Positions 34,524-45,609 are shown, counted from the stretch's first letter. The stretch is 64,000 bases of DNA from Tenggerimyces flavus (GCF_016907715.1 NZ_JAFBCM010000001.1:4712001-4776000); one strand, 5' to 3'. Numbers and translations: made by a program. The notes: a model not told the origin generated them from the sequence alone.

Positions 34524-35945
34524 CTACGCAGCCAAGCGTGGTGTGCGGTGTCTGATGTGGGTGGCTGCGGGTTTGGGTGGCCAGTCTATGTCGGCGCAGG
34601 CGAGGAGGATGCGGGCGCGGTAGTTGGTGAAGCTGCGGAAGCCGAAGCCGATGCGTTTGATCTTCTTGATGATGGTGTTGGTGCCTTCGGTGGGGCCGTT
34701 GCTGGCGTAGGGGTGGTCGGCTCGGGCGAGGATGGGGTCGCGCCACTCGGTGAGGGTGTTCGCCAGGGTCGCTAGTTCGGGGATGTCGTCGTGGTGGGCG
34801 TAGTAGCGGGCGTCGGCGATGAGCCGGTCAAGGCGTGCGGTGACCCTTGTTTTGTTGGGGAAACGCTGCCTCGCCGTGGTGTCGACGCGTTGGTAGAGGT
34901 GGCGGAGGCGGTGGGCGATCTCCCAGGTGGCGCCGACCTGGCCGGTGGGGTCGTGGTCGAGTAGGACGGTGCGCAGTCGGGTGGCGCGGTGTCCGTCGGG
35001 GGTGAAGGCCTCGGGTTTGCTGCGCAGCAGCCGCAGTGTGTCGTGCAGGGGGTCGCCCTTGCGGCCGCGGCGGCCGAGTTGGTCGAACTGGACCCGGCGG
35101 CGGACCAGTTCGGTCGTGTCGGTGCCGAGTTTGACCAGGTGGAAGGCGTCGAGCACCACGCTGGCCTGCGGCAGCCCGGTCCGTAGCCCGGACCGGTAGG
35201 AGCGCAGCGGATCACACACCGCGGCCTGGATACCGGCCCGCCAGGCCGGGTCCCGGTGGGCGAACCAGTCGGACACGATCCGGCCGGTGCGGCCCGGCAG
35301 CACATCGAGCAGCTTCCCGCGGCCGACGTCGACGATGGTGGTGCAGAACCGCATCCACTGCACCGGCCCACGGGCCCCGAACACGTGCTCATCGACGCCG
35401 ACCGCGGTCACCGCACGCGCCTCCGGTGGCCGGCGCAGCGCCTTCGCGGCGGCCACGACGGCGGTGTTGACCGTGCCCCACGACACACCGAACTCCGCGG
35501 CCACCGTCGCCACCGCGGACTGGTCCTGACCGACCCGGCGCACCGCCTCGGCCACCGCCCGCTCGGTCATACACCGCCGCGGCCGAATCAGCTCACTCGT
35601 CTCAGACCACGTCACCGCCGTCGCCGTGGTCGTCGTCGTCGTCGTGGCCGTGGCCGTCGCCGTGGTCGTTCTTCCTTGCAGGCAACGAGGTTCGCGGCAT
35701 CGCCACAACCGCTTATGCCACACCAGCAGCACCGGCTTACCCGCAATCGGCAGATCCCGCACCACCACCGGCCGCCGACCATGCGGCGACGCGACCGCCC
35801 CACACCCCCGACACGCCTCCCGACACGCCTGCGACCCGGCCGTGGTCTGAATCAGCAGGTTCCACTCCCCGAGCAGTTCCACCGCCCGAGTCACCTCGAA
35901 CCCCTCAAGGCCCAACGCGGCCGTCCACCCAGTAACGTCATCCAC
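34524..35945 (-). CDS. ISL3-family transposase with an expanded Thr/Ala repeat
   Basis: The 473-residue transposase has an N-terminal zinc finger (C-x-x-C, then C-x-x-C in LWRCREPRC), a helix-turn-helix, and a DDE domain. D is in VGVDEHVFG, D in VVLDAFHLVKL and E in SNGPTEGTNTIIKKIKRIGF. GTG 35945 is preferred because AAGGAG lies about 10 bases upstream. A run of about 20 Thr/Ala residues, encoded by a trinucleotide-like repeat at 35611-35670, is inserted between the zinc finger and the helix-turn-helix region, where relatives read directly into TWSETSEL. Confidence 0.85.
   Translation of the reverse strand: MDDVTGWTAALGLEGFEVTRAVELLGEWNLLIQTTAGSQACREACRGCGAVASPHGRRPVVVRDLPIAGKPVLLVWHKRLWRCREPRCLQGRTTTATATATTTTTTTATAVTWSETSELIRPRRCMTERAVAEAVRRVGQDQSAVATVAAEFGVSWGTVNTAVVAAAKALRRPPEARAVTAVGVDEHVFGARGPVQWMRFCTTIVDVGRGKLLDVLPGRTGRIVSDWFAHRDPAWRAGIQAAVCDPLRSYRSGLRTGLPQASVVLDAFHLVKLGTDTTELVRRRVQFDQLGRRGRKGDPLHDTLRLLRSKPEAFTPDGHRATRLRTVLLDHDPTGQVGATWEIAHRLRHLYQRVDTTARQRFPNKTRVTARLDRLIADARYYAHHDDIPELATLANTLTEWRDPILARADHPYASNGPTEGTNTIIKKIKRIGFGFRSFTNYRARILLACADIDWPPKPAATHIRHRTPRLAA
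35611..35670. repeat. Trinucleotide-type repeat inside the transposase gene
   Basis: About 20 consecutive GTC/GCC/GTG-type triplets, including five tandem GTC units, are in frame with the transposase and encode Thr and Ala on the minus strand. It looks like slippage-driven expansion. Confidence 0.75.
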
Positions 35946-36097
35946 GGGTCCTGTGCTCCTTCCAGCCCCGGCTGATTCGCAACCAACCGAGACTGACCGG
36001 CACAGGACCCCCCTCACGAGGAGACACGCCGACAGGTCTGCTACCAGCCCCACCACCACCCTTGGCTAAGAAGAGCCTGTTTACATGATCATTTGCC

Positions 36098-36127
36098 GCT
36101 CTACGTGGGATACACCCCGCGTAGAGC
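36098..36127 (-). terminator. Hairpin after the RibD-like gene
   Basis: GCTCTACG (36098-36105) pairs with CGTAGAGC (36120-36127), and the inner GGG/CCC extends the stem. It lies 45 bases after the stop of the leftward RibD-like gene and touches the right end of the insertion sequence. Confidence 0.5.
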
Positions 36128-36172
36128 ACCCACTCGCCGGGTAAAGCGGCACCCCCGACTCACCAACAGGTC

Positions 36173-36898
36173 CTAGCCGCGCAGCCAGCGGTAGAAGAGG
36201 AAGCCGTCCTCCTCAGTGAGGCTGGCAAGCACCAGCTCGGTCAGGCCCGGCTGCGAGCCGTTCATGACCCGGGGCGCGTCGCCTGCCAGCAGCTTGGGGG
36301 AGACCGTCAGGCTCAGCTCGTCGACCAGGCCGGCGCCGACCAGGCCGGCGAGCAGGCGGGGTCCGCCCTCGCACTGGATATGCCGCAGGCCACGCGAGGC
36401 GAGGACGTCGAGCGCCTCGGTCAGGTCGACCCGTTCGGCGCCGGTGGTCACGACGTCCACCCGAGACGCGAGCTTCGAAAGGGCGTCGAGTGGCGCGGAA
36501 CGGGGCGCCAACACGATCGTCCGCCCGTCCGCCAGCGGCTTGTCCGGCAGGTCGAGCGACCTGGTCACGATCGCGAGCCGGGGCGGCTCGGCGAGCCCGA
36601 CCGCGGCACGAAGAGCCGCGTACTCCGGCCGTACGCGCATCGGCCCGTACCCCTCCGCTCGGACCGTCTCCGCACCCACCAGAACCACGTCGGAGAGCGC
36701 GCGGAGCAGGCCCATCATCCGCCGGTCGGCGGGGCCGGAGATCGAGCCGGACCGGCCGTCCGGCCCGTGCGCCGCGCCGTCGACGGTGGCGATCATCATC
36801 GCCCGGACCCAGCGGCGACCGGACGGCAACGCGTAGAGCCTGGCCAGCGCGTCGTCGTCGAGCTCCACCTCGGGCTCGGGCGGGATCACCAGTCGCAT
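36173..36898 (-). CDS. Pyrimidine reductase-like (RibD C-terminal domain) protein
   Basis: The 241-residue protein is a full-length RibD_C reductase: WVRAMMIATVDGAAHGPDGRS at about 34-54, LVGAETVRAEGYGP, CEGGPRLLAGLVGAGLVDEL and a C-terminal LFYRWL. It lacks the deaminase half of RibD, so it is not the bifunctional riboflavin enzyme. ATG 36898 is chosen because the conserved start RLVIPPEPEV lies there; ATG 36919 is an alternative. It is divergent from the PPK2 gene. Confidence 0.8.
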   Translation of the reverse strand: MRLVIPPEPEVELDDDALARLYALPSGRRWVRAMMIATVDGAAHGPDGRSGSISGPADRRMMGLLRALSDVVLVGAETVRAEGYGPMRVRPEYAALRAAVGLAEPPRLAIVTRSLDLPDKPLADGRTIVLAPRSAPLDALSKLASRVDVVTTGAERVDLTEALDVLASRGLRHIQCEGGPRLLAGLVGAGLVDELSLTVSPKLLAGDAPRVMNGSQPGLTELVLASLTEEDGFLFYRWLRG

Positions 36899-37009
36899 GA
36901 CCCCGATCCCATCAGACACGAACGACGGAAAGTGACGAGACAGCGAACGACACGCATCCGTGGCGTAAATTGGCCCCTATTCGCGGTACGACGACGAACG
37001 GAACACCCC

Positions 37010-37849
37010 ATGGCCAAGCGCATCACCGACCGGCTCCGCCTCCCGCAGGGACCGGTCGACCTCGCCTCCATCCCGACCGACGCGACCCCCGGCTTCAAGG
37101 GGAACAAGGTCGAAGGGCAGAAGGCGTTGGCCACCCTGGCGCCGACCCTGGGGGAGCTGCAGGAGAAGCTGTACGCGGAGGGCCGCACGGGCGGCTCGCG
37201 CCGGGTCCTGCTCGTTCTGCAGGGCATGGACACCTCCGGCAAGGGCGGCGTTCTCCGCCACGTCGCCGGCCTGTGCGACCCGCAAGGTCTGCACATCAAG
37301 GCGTTCAAGGCACCGACCGCGGAGGAGCGCAAGCACGACTTCCTCTGGCGGATCCGCAAGGAGCTGCCGCCCGAGGGCTACATCGGCGCGTTCGACCGGT
37401 CGCACTACGAGGACGTACTGATCGTTCGCGTGCACGACCTGGTGCCGCGGGCGACCTGGTCGCGCCGATACGCGACGATCAACCGCTTCGAGCAGCAGCT
37501 CGCGGACAAGGGCACCACGATCATCAAGTGCTTCCTGCACGTCTCCAAGGAGGAGCAGCAGGCACGGCTCGCGGCCCGGCTCGACGACCCGACCAAGTAC
37601 TGGAAGTACAACCCCGCCGACGTCGACGAGCGCGCGTACTGGGACGACTACCAGGAGGCGTACGCGGCCGCGCTGGAGAAGTGCGCCAACGACTCCGCGC
37701 CCTGGTTCGTCGTGCCGTCGGACCGCAAGTGGTACCGCAACTGGGCGATCACCAACCTGCTCATCGAACACCTGCAGGACCTCGACCCGAAGTGGCCGCT
37801 GGCGAGCTACGACGTCGACGCCGAACGGGCCCGGCTCGCTGACAGCTGA
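37010..37849 (+). CDS. ppk2: Polyphosphate kinase 2 (PPK2) family nucleotide phosphotransferase
   Basis: The 279-residue enzyme has the PPK2 Walker A-like loop (LQGMDTSGKGGVLRHV), the Walker B region FDRSHYEDVL, and the basic lid segment WSRRYATINRFEQQL. PPK2 enzymes use polyphosphate to phosphorylate nucleotides. Class I versus class II/III (NDP or NMP) cannot be decided by eye. ATG 37010 has only a weak ribosome site. It is followed after 55 bases by the GH3 gene. Confidence 0.88.
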   Translation: MAKRITDRLRLPQGPVDLASIPTDATPGFKGNKVEGQKALATLAPTLGELQEKLYAEGRTGGSRRVLLVLQGMDTSGKGGVLRHVAGLCDPQGLHIKAFKAPTAEERKHDFLWRIRKELPPEGYIGAFDRSHYEDVLIVRVHDLVPRATWSRRYATINRFEQQLADKGTTIIKCFLHVSKEEQQARLAARLDDPTKYWKYNPADVDERAYWDDYQEAYAAALEKCANDSAPWFVVPSDRKWYRNWAITNLLIEHLQDLDPKWPLASYDVDAERARLADS

Positions 37850-37904
37850 AGGAACCGTGCGAGGCTGGCCAGCGCGAGGAACGAGCAGCTGAGCGGAGCC
37901 GAGC

Positions 37905-39791
37905 ATGCGTAGGTGGAGGCGCCGGCACCTCTTCGAGGCCGGGGCACTGGCGGTCATGGGCGCGGTCATCGGCCCTGGCTGCAGCCGCCAGGACTCCCCG
38001 GCACCGTCCGCGGCCGACGCGCCGTCGCGTACGGCCACGCCGGCTCCCGCGCGCACGACCCCGGCGGCCACCCACTCGCCGACACCGACGCCGACTCCCG
38101 AGGAGCGCCAGTCCGTGACCGCGTCGCCCGAGCCCGATCAGCAGCTGCTCCACGGCATGTCGTTGGAGCAGAAGGTCGGGCAGCTGTTCGTGCTGTTCGC
38201 GTTCGGTCCGCGCGCCGACCGCCCCGACCACCGCAACACCGAGCTCTACGGCGTCGCCACCGCCAGAGAGGTCGTCGAGAAGTACAAGCCAGGCGGCTGG
38301 ATCTACTTCTCCGCACGCGACAACGTCGAAGACCCGGCGCAGGTCGCGACGCTGTCCAACGACCTGCAACGCGTCGCGCTCGCGACCGGCTCGAAGGTGC
38401 CGCTGCTGATCGGCACCGACCAGGAGCAGGGGTTGGTCGTACGGATCGGGCCGCCCGTCACGATGTTCGCGGGCAACATGGCCCAGGGCGCGTCGCGCGA
38501 CCTCGCCGACGCCCGGACGGTCGCGGCGATCACCGGCCGCGAGCTGCGCGCGATGGGCATCCACCAGGACTACGCGCCGGACGCGGACGTCAACACCAAC
38601 CCGGCGAACCCGGTGATCGGCGTCCGCTCGTTCTCCTCCGACCCGTCGCTCGTTGCGGACCTGACGACGGCGATGGTGAAGGGCTTCCAGCAGGACGCGA
38701 AGGTCATCGCGACCGCGAAGCACTTCCCGGGACACGGCGACACCAAGGACGACAGCCACTTCGCGTTGCCGGTGGTGAGCCACACCCGCGACGAGTGGGA
38801 CCGGCTGGACGCGCCGCCGTTCCGCGCGGCGATCGCGGCGGGCATCGACTCGATCATGACCGCGCACATCGTGCTGAAGGCACTCGACCCGTCCGGCGAC
38901 CCGGCGACGTTGAGCAAGCCGATCATCACCGGCGTGCTGCGCGGCGAGCTCGGCTTCGAGGGCCTGATCGTGACGGACTCGATGGAGATGGCGGGCGTAC
39001 GGGAGAAGTACGGCGACGCGGAGGCCGCGGTGCGCGCGATCGAGGCGGGCGCCGACCAGGTGCTGATCCCGCCGGCGCCGGAGCAGGCGTTCGATGCCGT
39101 GCTCAAGGCGGTGCGGTCGGGGCGGATCAGCGAGAGCCGGATCGACGAGAGCGTGGCCCGGGTGCTGGCGTTGAAGTCCGGGCGGGGGATCGTGGACTCG
39201 CCGTACGTCGAGGTGGCGGCGGTGAAGTCGGTCGTCGGCACGTCGGAGAGCCGCGCGGCGGCGCAGCGCGTGACGGACAAGACGACGACCGTCGTCCGCA
39301 ACGACGCCGGGGTGTTGCCGTTCGCGCAGCCGCCGAAGGACGTGCTGGTGGCGGGCTGGGGTGTCGCGGCTCGCAAGCTGGGTGCGCGATTGGAGGCCCG
39401 CGGGGCGGCGGTGTCGGTACGGGCGACGGACGAGGACCCGAGCAGCGGCGCGATCGCCGACCTCACGTCCAAGGCGCGGGGGAGTGAGCTGGTCATCGCC
39501 GTCACCACTCGGGCGTGGTCGTTCCGGGAGCAGCGCGCGATGGTCGCGGCGCTCGTCGAGACGGGGAGGCCCGTCATCACCGTGGCGGTGCGGGACCCGT
39601 ACGACGCCGCGTCCTACGACTCCGCGACCCACCTGGCGACGTACTCGCACTCTGACGTCGCGATGGAGTCATTCGTCCGGGTGCTGCTCGGTGAGGTAGC
39701 GCCGCAGGGGAAGTTGCCCGTGGCGATCCCCAAGAACGGCGTCGCCCTGTACCCGTTGGGTCATGGCCTCACCTGGCGAAGCGGCGGGTGA
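37905..39791 (+). CDS. Family 3 glycoside hydrolase, NagZ-like lipoprotein
   Basis: The 628-residue protein starts with a twin-arginine-like MRRWRRRHLFE and a lipobox (VIGPGC, about residues 21-26), so it should be an exported lipoprotein. The GH3 domain shows IGTDQEQG, the KHFPGHGDT motif of beta-N-acetylhexosaminidases (His/Asp dyad), and the nucleophile strand LIVTDSMEM. A C-terminal GH3_C-like domain follows (about 420-620). It may release N-acetylglucosamine from wall or chitin fragments. The stop overlaps the convergent acetyltransferase by 23 bases. Confidence 0.88.
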   Translation: MRRWRRRHLFEAGALAVMGAVIGPGCSRQDSPAPSAADAPSRTATPAPARTTPAATHSPTPTPTPEERQSVTASPEPDQQLLHGMSLEQKVGQLFVLFAFGPRADRPDHRNTELYGVATAREVVEKYKPGGWIYFSARDNVEDPAQVATLSNDLQRVALATGSKVPLLIGTDQEQGLVVRIGPPVTMFAGNMAQGASRDLADARTVAAITGRELRAMGIHQDYAPDADVNTNPANPVIGVRSFSSDPSLVADLTTAMVKGFQQDAKVIATAKHFPGHGDTKDDSHFALPVVSHTRDEWDRLDAPPFRAAIAAGIDSIMTAHIVLKALDPSGDPATLSKPIITGVLRGELGFEGLIVTDSMEMAGVREKYGDAEAAVRAIEAGADQVLIPPAPEQAFDAVLKAVRSGRISESRIDESVARVLALKSGRGIVDSPYVEVAAVKSVVGTSESRAAAQRVTDKTTTVVRNDAGVLPFAQPPKDVLVAGWGVAARKLGARLEARGAAVSVRATDEDPSSGAIADLTSKARGSELVIAVTTRAWSFREQRAMVAALVETGRPVITVAVRDPYDAASYDSATHLATYSHSDVAMESFVRVLLGEVAPQGKLPVAIPKNGVALYPLGHGLTWRSGG

Positions 39792-40287
39792 GGAAGACCC
39801 GCGTACGGCCGTTCCACTCCTGGGTCACGCCGTCGGCGAGCTCGTAGCCGTGCCGCTCGTACAGTGCGATCGCTGGTGCGTTCCACTCGAGCGTGCGCAC
39901 GACGCAGGCGGTCGTGGTCTCGGGCAGCTCGGCGTGCAGCCGTTCGACGAGGGTGGAGGCGAGCCCGATGCGGCGTGCGCTGCTGGCGACGCCGAGCTCG
40001 GCGAGGTACGTCGTGGTCGCGAAGTCCACGCCGAGCGCCGCCTCGTAGTCGTCGACCTTGCCGTACGTGCTGATCGGCAGCGCGACGAGGAACCCGACGG
40101 GCTCTTCGGCGCGGCGGGCGACGTACGCGTGCGTCGCCCGCTCGACGAGCGGCGGGAACCACTCCGCGGCCGCCGCGACCTCGCCCGGCCGGTAGTCGTA
40201 CGGCGGGCTGTCCTGGATGACCTGCACGAGCGCGGTCAGTGCGTCGTCGTCGCCGCTGGCCGTGCTGATGTCGACATCGGTTTTCAT
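39769..40287 (-). CDS. GNAT-family N-acetyltransferase
   Basis: The 172-residue protein has the GNAT pattern: an N-terminal strand-helix pair, the acetyl-CoA loop area (ASSARRIGLASTLVERLH, with a degenerate R/Q-x-x-G-x-G/A), then ALYERHGYELADG. The substrate is unknown. It converges with the GH3 gene (23-base overlap) and lies 10 bases after the SGNH hydrolase stop, probably as the second gene of that transcript. Confidence 0.85.
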   Translation of the reverse strand: MKTDVDISTASGDDDALTALVQVIQDSPPYDYRPGEVAAAAEWFPPLVERATHAYVARRAEEPVGFLVALPISTYGKVDDYEAALGVDFATTTYLAELGVASSARRIGLASTLVERLHAELPETTTACVVRTLEWNAPAIALYERHGYELADGVTQEWNGRTRVFLTRRFAR

Positions 40288-40297
40288 ACCGATGAAG

Positions 40298-41386
40298 CTA
40301 CAGTGGCGGCCAGGTGGTGGTCTCGCGGGTCAGGTCGATCGCGTCGATTTCGGCGAAGCAGGTGCCCTTCGTGAAGCGCACGGCGTTGCGGCCCGCGTTG
40401 AGCGTGACGGTCTGGGCGGTGACGGTCCACTGCTCCCAGCCGAATCGTTGATACGTCACCGTTCTGCTCTGCGCACCGTTGACCGTCATCGTGTGCGTGC
40501 ACGGCGTCGTCGTCCCGTTGCCGCCGCGAACGAACAGCCGCCACGTGCCGGCGTACGGCGCGTCGACGGCGAACTCGGCGTAGCTGTCGGCGAGGTCGAT
40601 CTTCCCCGCCTTGCCGTTGTTCGACGCGAGCGTCGTCGTAAGCGCCTGCGCGTTGCGGAACGTCGCGTGCTCGGCCTCGTACCGGATGACCGGCGACGAC
40701 ACGAGCGCGCCGTACCAGCGGTACGCCATCTTGGTGTTCCCGCTGTGCGTCAGGTGGATCTTGTCGGCAGCGACATCGGTTGCCAGCAAGGTCGTTCGCA
40801 TGTCGACGAAGCGCACCTTCTTGCCCTCGTCGACCTTCTTCTGCACGATGAACGGGATCGCGGCGTTGAACGTCTTCGCCCGGGCGTCCGTCGCCGGGTC
40901 GCCCATCGGGCCGACCGTCGACACGATGATCACGGCGTTGGGGACGACGGCGAGCAGCGTGTCGATCAGCTGCTCGAGCCGCGCGGGCGCGTTGGGCAGG
41001 TCGACGTTCCCCAGCACGTCGTTCGCGCCGGCGTGCAGCAGCACGACGTCCGGCTGGAACCGCGTGGCCCGGTCGGTCGCGATCTCGGTGAGCTGGGAGA
41101 GGACGAACCCGCCATGACCCTCGTGGTCACGGTCCGGCAACTGCGCCGGTCCAGCGTCGGTGATCGCGCCGACGAAGTCGACCGACAGCCCCGCCGACGT
41201 CAGCATCTGGTAGAGGTCGGATCGGTAGCCGCCCGGGATGCTGCCCGCGGTCGTCGACGACCCCATCGGCATGATCCGGACCGCCGCGGCGTCCGCGACG
41301 GCGGGCGCGCTCCCCGAGGCCGGCGCGGCGGCGCCCACCGTCACCGCGAGTACTCCTGTTGCCACTGCCGCTAGCAATCGACGCAT
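40298..41386 (-). CDS. Secreted SGNH hydrolase with a carbohydrate-binding domain
   Basis: The 362-residue protein has a signal peptide (MRRLLAAVATGVLAVTVGAA). The SGNH blocks are IMPMGSSTTAG (nucleophile Ser), GAITDAG, LLHAGANDV (oxyanion Asn) and DKIHLTHSG (catalytic Asp/His). After about residue 235 a CBM6/35-like beta domain follows (YEAEHATFRNAQ, WTVTAQTVTLNAG). It is likely an esterase on plant or microbial polysaccharide. The GGGAGGAT site precedes ATG 41386, and the gene is preceded by the 14-bp array. Confidence 0.88.
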   Translation of the reverse strand: MRRLLAAVATGVLAVTVGAAAPASGSAPAVADAAAVRIMPMGSSTTAGSIPGGYRSDLYQMLTSAGLSVDFVGAITDAGPAQLPDRDHEGHGGFVLSQLTEIATDRATRFQPDVVLLHAGANDVLGNVDLPNAPARLEQLIDTLLAVVPNAVIIVSTVGPMGDPATDARAKTFNAAIPFIVQKKVDEGKKVRFVDMRTTLLATDVAADKIHLTHSGNTKMAYRWYGALVSSPVIRYEAEHATFRNAQALTTTLASNNGKAGKIDLADSYAEFAVDAPYAGTWRLFVRGGNGTTTPCTHTMTVNGAQSRTVTYQRFGWEQWTVTAQTVTLNAGRNAVRFTKGTCFAEIDAIDLTRETTTWPPL

Positions 41387-41407
41387 CGAATCCTCCCGTG
41401 GTCGTTG

Positions 41408-41477
41408 TGCAACACGTGTTTTGCAACATCTGTTTTGAATCAGCTGTTCTACAACGCGTGTTTTACAACACGCGTTG
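41408..41477. repeat. Five tandem 14-bp palindromic units (operator-like array)
   Basis: Five units run head to tail with an exact 14-bp period: 41408-41421, 41422-41435, 41436-41449, 41450-41463 and 41464-41477. Read on the minus strand, the consensus is AAACACGYGTTGYA; the middle copy is the most diverged (GAACAGCTGATTCA). Each unit has a palindromic core. The last unit plus its neighbour also make an 11-bp perfect stem (41452-41462 with 41467-41477). The array lies between the GlgX stop and the SGNH ribosome site, where the SGNH promoter should be. Confidence 0.85.
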
Positions 41478-41487
41478 CAAGACCCGT

Positions 41488-43632
<2,145 letters not shown>

Positions 43633-43685
43633 CCTGCCAGGTCCACGTTGCGGGCGTGCACCGCCTCGGCGCCCGCCCTCGAGCG

Positions 43686-44399
43686 CTAGGAAGAAGCGCT
43701 GGTCGCCTCGAATAGACGCGCGACGACAACGTCGACGATCTCGGGCGAGCCGCCCAGCGGCTCGGTCACGGCGGCGGCGCCCTCGGCCTCCGCCCAGTCG
43801 CGAATGGCGTCGGCGAAGTAGCCGGGGGCGAGCAGGTACGTGACGACCGCCACCCGCGCCGCGCCGGCCCGGTAGGACCGGCCGACCGCGTCGCTCACGG
43901 TGGGCTCGGCGGCGCTCGCGTAGGCGGGGGTCACCGGCACGTGCTGCCGGTCCGACAACGCCCGGGCGACCGCGGCCACGGTCGCGTTGGCCTCCGGATC
44001 GGTGGACCCGGCCGCGGCGAGCACGACCGCGTCGTACGCCACCCCGGTGGCGGTGAGCTGGCGCACGATCGCGTCGAGGATCAGGTCGTGCGGACCGAGC
44101 ACCGAACCCAGCCGTACCCGCAGGCCGCGCATCCGCGCCGCCGTCGCGACCCCGGGGAGGTCGGTCTTGCTGTGGTACGCGTGGTTGAGCAGGAACGGCA
44201 GGATCGTCACGCTGCCGACGCCTCGGCGATGCAGGTTGGCGAGCGCCGAGGGGGGATCGGGCTCGGCGAGCTCGAGGAACGCCGCCTCCGCGATCAGGTC
44301 GTCGACCTGCTCCTCGACCGCGGCCGCGACCTCGTGCGCCACGGCCGCCGCGCGCGGATCCCGGCTGCCGTGCGCGACGAGCAGCAGACCATCAGGCAC
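43686..44399 (-). CDS. Sirohydrochlorin chelatase (CbiX/SirB family)
   Basis: The 237-residue protein starts LLLVAHGSRDPRAAAVAHEV, the metal-chelatase motif with its active-site histidine. A second histidine stands in LPFLLNHAYHSKTDLP. There are two similar halves, as in CbiX-long/SirB. It should insert iron into sirohydrochlorin for siroheme, matching its place as the last gene of the sulfite-reduction operon, one base after the CysG stop. Confidence 0.88.
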   Translation of the reverse strand: MPDGLLLVAHGSRDPRAAAVAHEVAAAVEEQVDDLIAEAAFLELAEPDPPSALANLHRRGVGSVTILPFLLNHAYHSKTDLPGVATAARMRGLRVRLGSVLGPHDLILDAIVRQLTATGVAYDAVVLAAAGSTDPEANATVAAVARALSDRQHVPVTPAYASAAEPTVSDAVGRSYRAGAARVAVVTYLLAPGYFADAIRDWAEAEGAAAVTEPLGGSPEIVDVVVARLFEATSASS

Positions 44400-44400
44400 C

Positions 44401-45609
44401 TCACAAGCCTAGCTGCGCCGCCACGTCCACCACGTCGCCGACGATGATCACCGCGGGGGAGCGGACGCCGCGTTCGGTGGCCAGGTCGGCGATCGTCGCC
44501 AGCGTTCCGAACGTCGTCCGCTGACTCGGCAGCGTGCCGCGTTCCACGATCGCCACCGGAAGTTCCGGCGAACGGCCGCCGCGGACCAGGCCCGCCGCGA
44601 CGTCGGCCAGCGGCGCGACGCCCATCAGGAACACCAGCGTGCCGTCCAGCGGGGCGAGGCGGGTCCAGTCGATCTCCTCGCCGTGCGCCGCGACGTGTCC
44701 GGAGATCACCGTGAAGCTGCGCGAAACGTTTCGGTGCGTCACCGGAATTCCCGCGGCTTCCGGAACGGCCACGGCACTCGTCACACCCGGAACGACCTCG
44801 CACGGCACGCCGGCCTCGGCGCAGGCGAGCGCCTCCTCGGCGCCGCGGCCGAACACGAACGGGTCGCCGCCCTTCAGCCGGACGACGCGCTGCCCGGCGA
44901 GCGCGCGTTCGACGATCAGCTCGTTGATCTGCAGCTGCGACAGCGTGTGCGCGAGCGGTCCCTTGCCGGCCTCGACCACCTCGACGGCCGGGTCCAGCTC
45001 GTCCAGCAGGGCGCGGGGCGCCAGCCGGTCCACGACCACCACGTCCGCGTCGGCGAGCAGCCGACGTCCACGGGTGGTGATCAGCCCGGGGTCGCCCGGC
45101 CCGCCGCCGATCAGCGCGACGTGGCCCTCGCCCGTACGCCGCTGCCGCCGCGTCGGTAGGTCGCCGGTCGCCAGGGACGTCGCGATCCGCGCACGGATCG
45201 CCTGCGCCCGCCGCGGGTCGCCTCCGGCCGACACCGCGACCGTGACGTCGTCCACCCGGGTCACCGCCGGCGTCCACGCGGACGACGCCTCCGCGGCACC
45301 GGCCCGTACGCACCACACCCGCGCCGCCTCGGCGTCCGCGGCGACCAGCGCGTCCACCGCCTGGTCACCGGTCGCCGTGTGGACGAGCCACGCGCCCGAC
45401 AGGTCGCCGGTCACGTACTCCCGCGGCACCCAGGCCACCACGTCCACCTGGGCGGACAACTCCTCGCACAGCGCCGGCGCGACCACCGTCACCAGAGCGT
45501 CGGCCGCGAGCAACGAGCCGACCCGGCGAGCCGCCACCGGTCCGCCACCCACCACGACGACCCGCCTGCCGGCGATGTCCAGCAGCAGCGGGTACGTGGG
45601 TTCGCTCAC
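44401..45609 (-). CDS. cysG: Siroheme synthase: precorrin-2 dehydrogenase plus uroporphyrinogen-III methyltransferase
   Basis: The 402-residue bifunctional protein has an N-terminal NAD-binding CysG_N-like domain (RRVVVVGGGPVAARRVGSL, about 13-31) and a C-terminal SAM methyltransferase (ALIGGGPGDPGLITTRGRRL, then VVRLKGGDPFVFGRG and EVVPGVTSA). It makes precorrin-2 and oxidises it to sirohydrochlorin for the sulfite reductase. GTG 45609 overlaps the CysH stop as GTGA. The ferrochelatase step is served by the next gene. Confidence 0.92.
   Translation of the reverse strand: MSEPTYPLLLDIAGRRVVVVGGGPVAARRVGSLLAADALVTVVAPALCEELSAQVDVVAWVPREYVTGDLSGAWLVHTATGDQAVDALVAADAEAARVWCVRAGAAEASSAWTPAVTRVDDVTVAVSAGGDPRRAQAIRARIATSLATGDLPTRRQRRTGEGHVALIGGGPGDPGLITTRGRRLLADADVVVVDRLAPRALLDELDPAVEVVEAGKGPLAHTLSQLQINELIVERALAGQRVVRLKGGDPFVFGRGAEEALACAEAGVPCEVVPGVTSAVAVPEAAGIPVTHRNVSRSFTVISGHVAAHGEEIDWTRLAPLDGTLVFLMGVAPLADVAAGLVRGGRSPELPVAIVERGTLPSQRTTFGTLATIADLATERGVRSPAVIIVGDVVDVAAQLGL

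Larger units (their letters stand above)
34498..36099. mobile_element. ISL3-family insertion sequence
   Basis: The ends carry terminal inverted repeats: left 34498-34536 and right 36061-36099, with 34 of 39 positions matching. The outer 17 bases (GCGGCAAATGATCATGT) match fully. The left repeat includes the transposase stop codon. The flanking eight bases differ (CCCCAGCG against TCTACGTG), so no target duplication is visible. It is inserted between the DUF899 gene and the RibD-like gene, which converge on it. Confidence 0.85.

Noticed and set aside
41408..41477. The 14-bp array as a CRISPR array
   Set aside because: Units adjoin directly without spacers, are too short and are palindromic. 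No cas genes are present.
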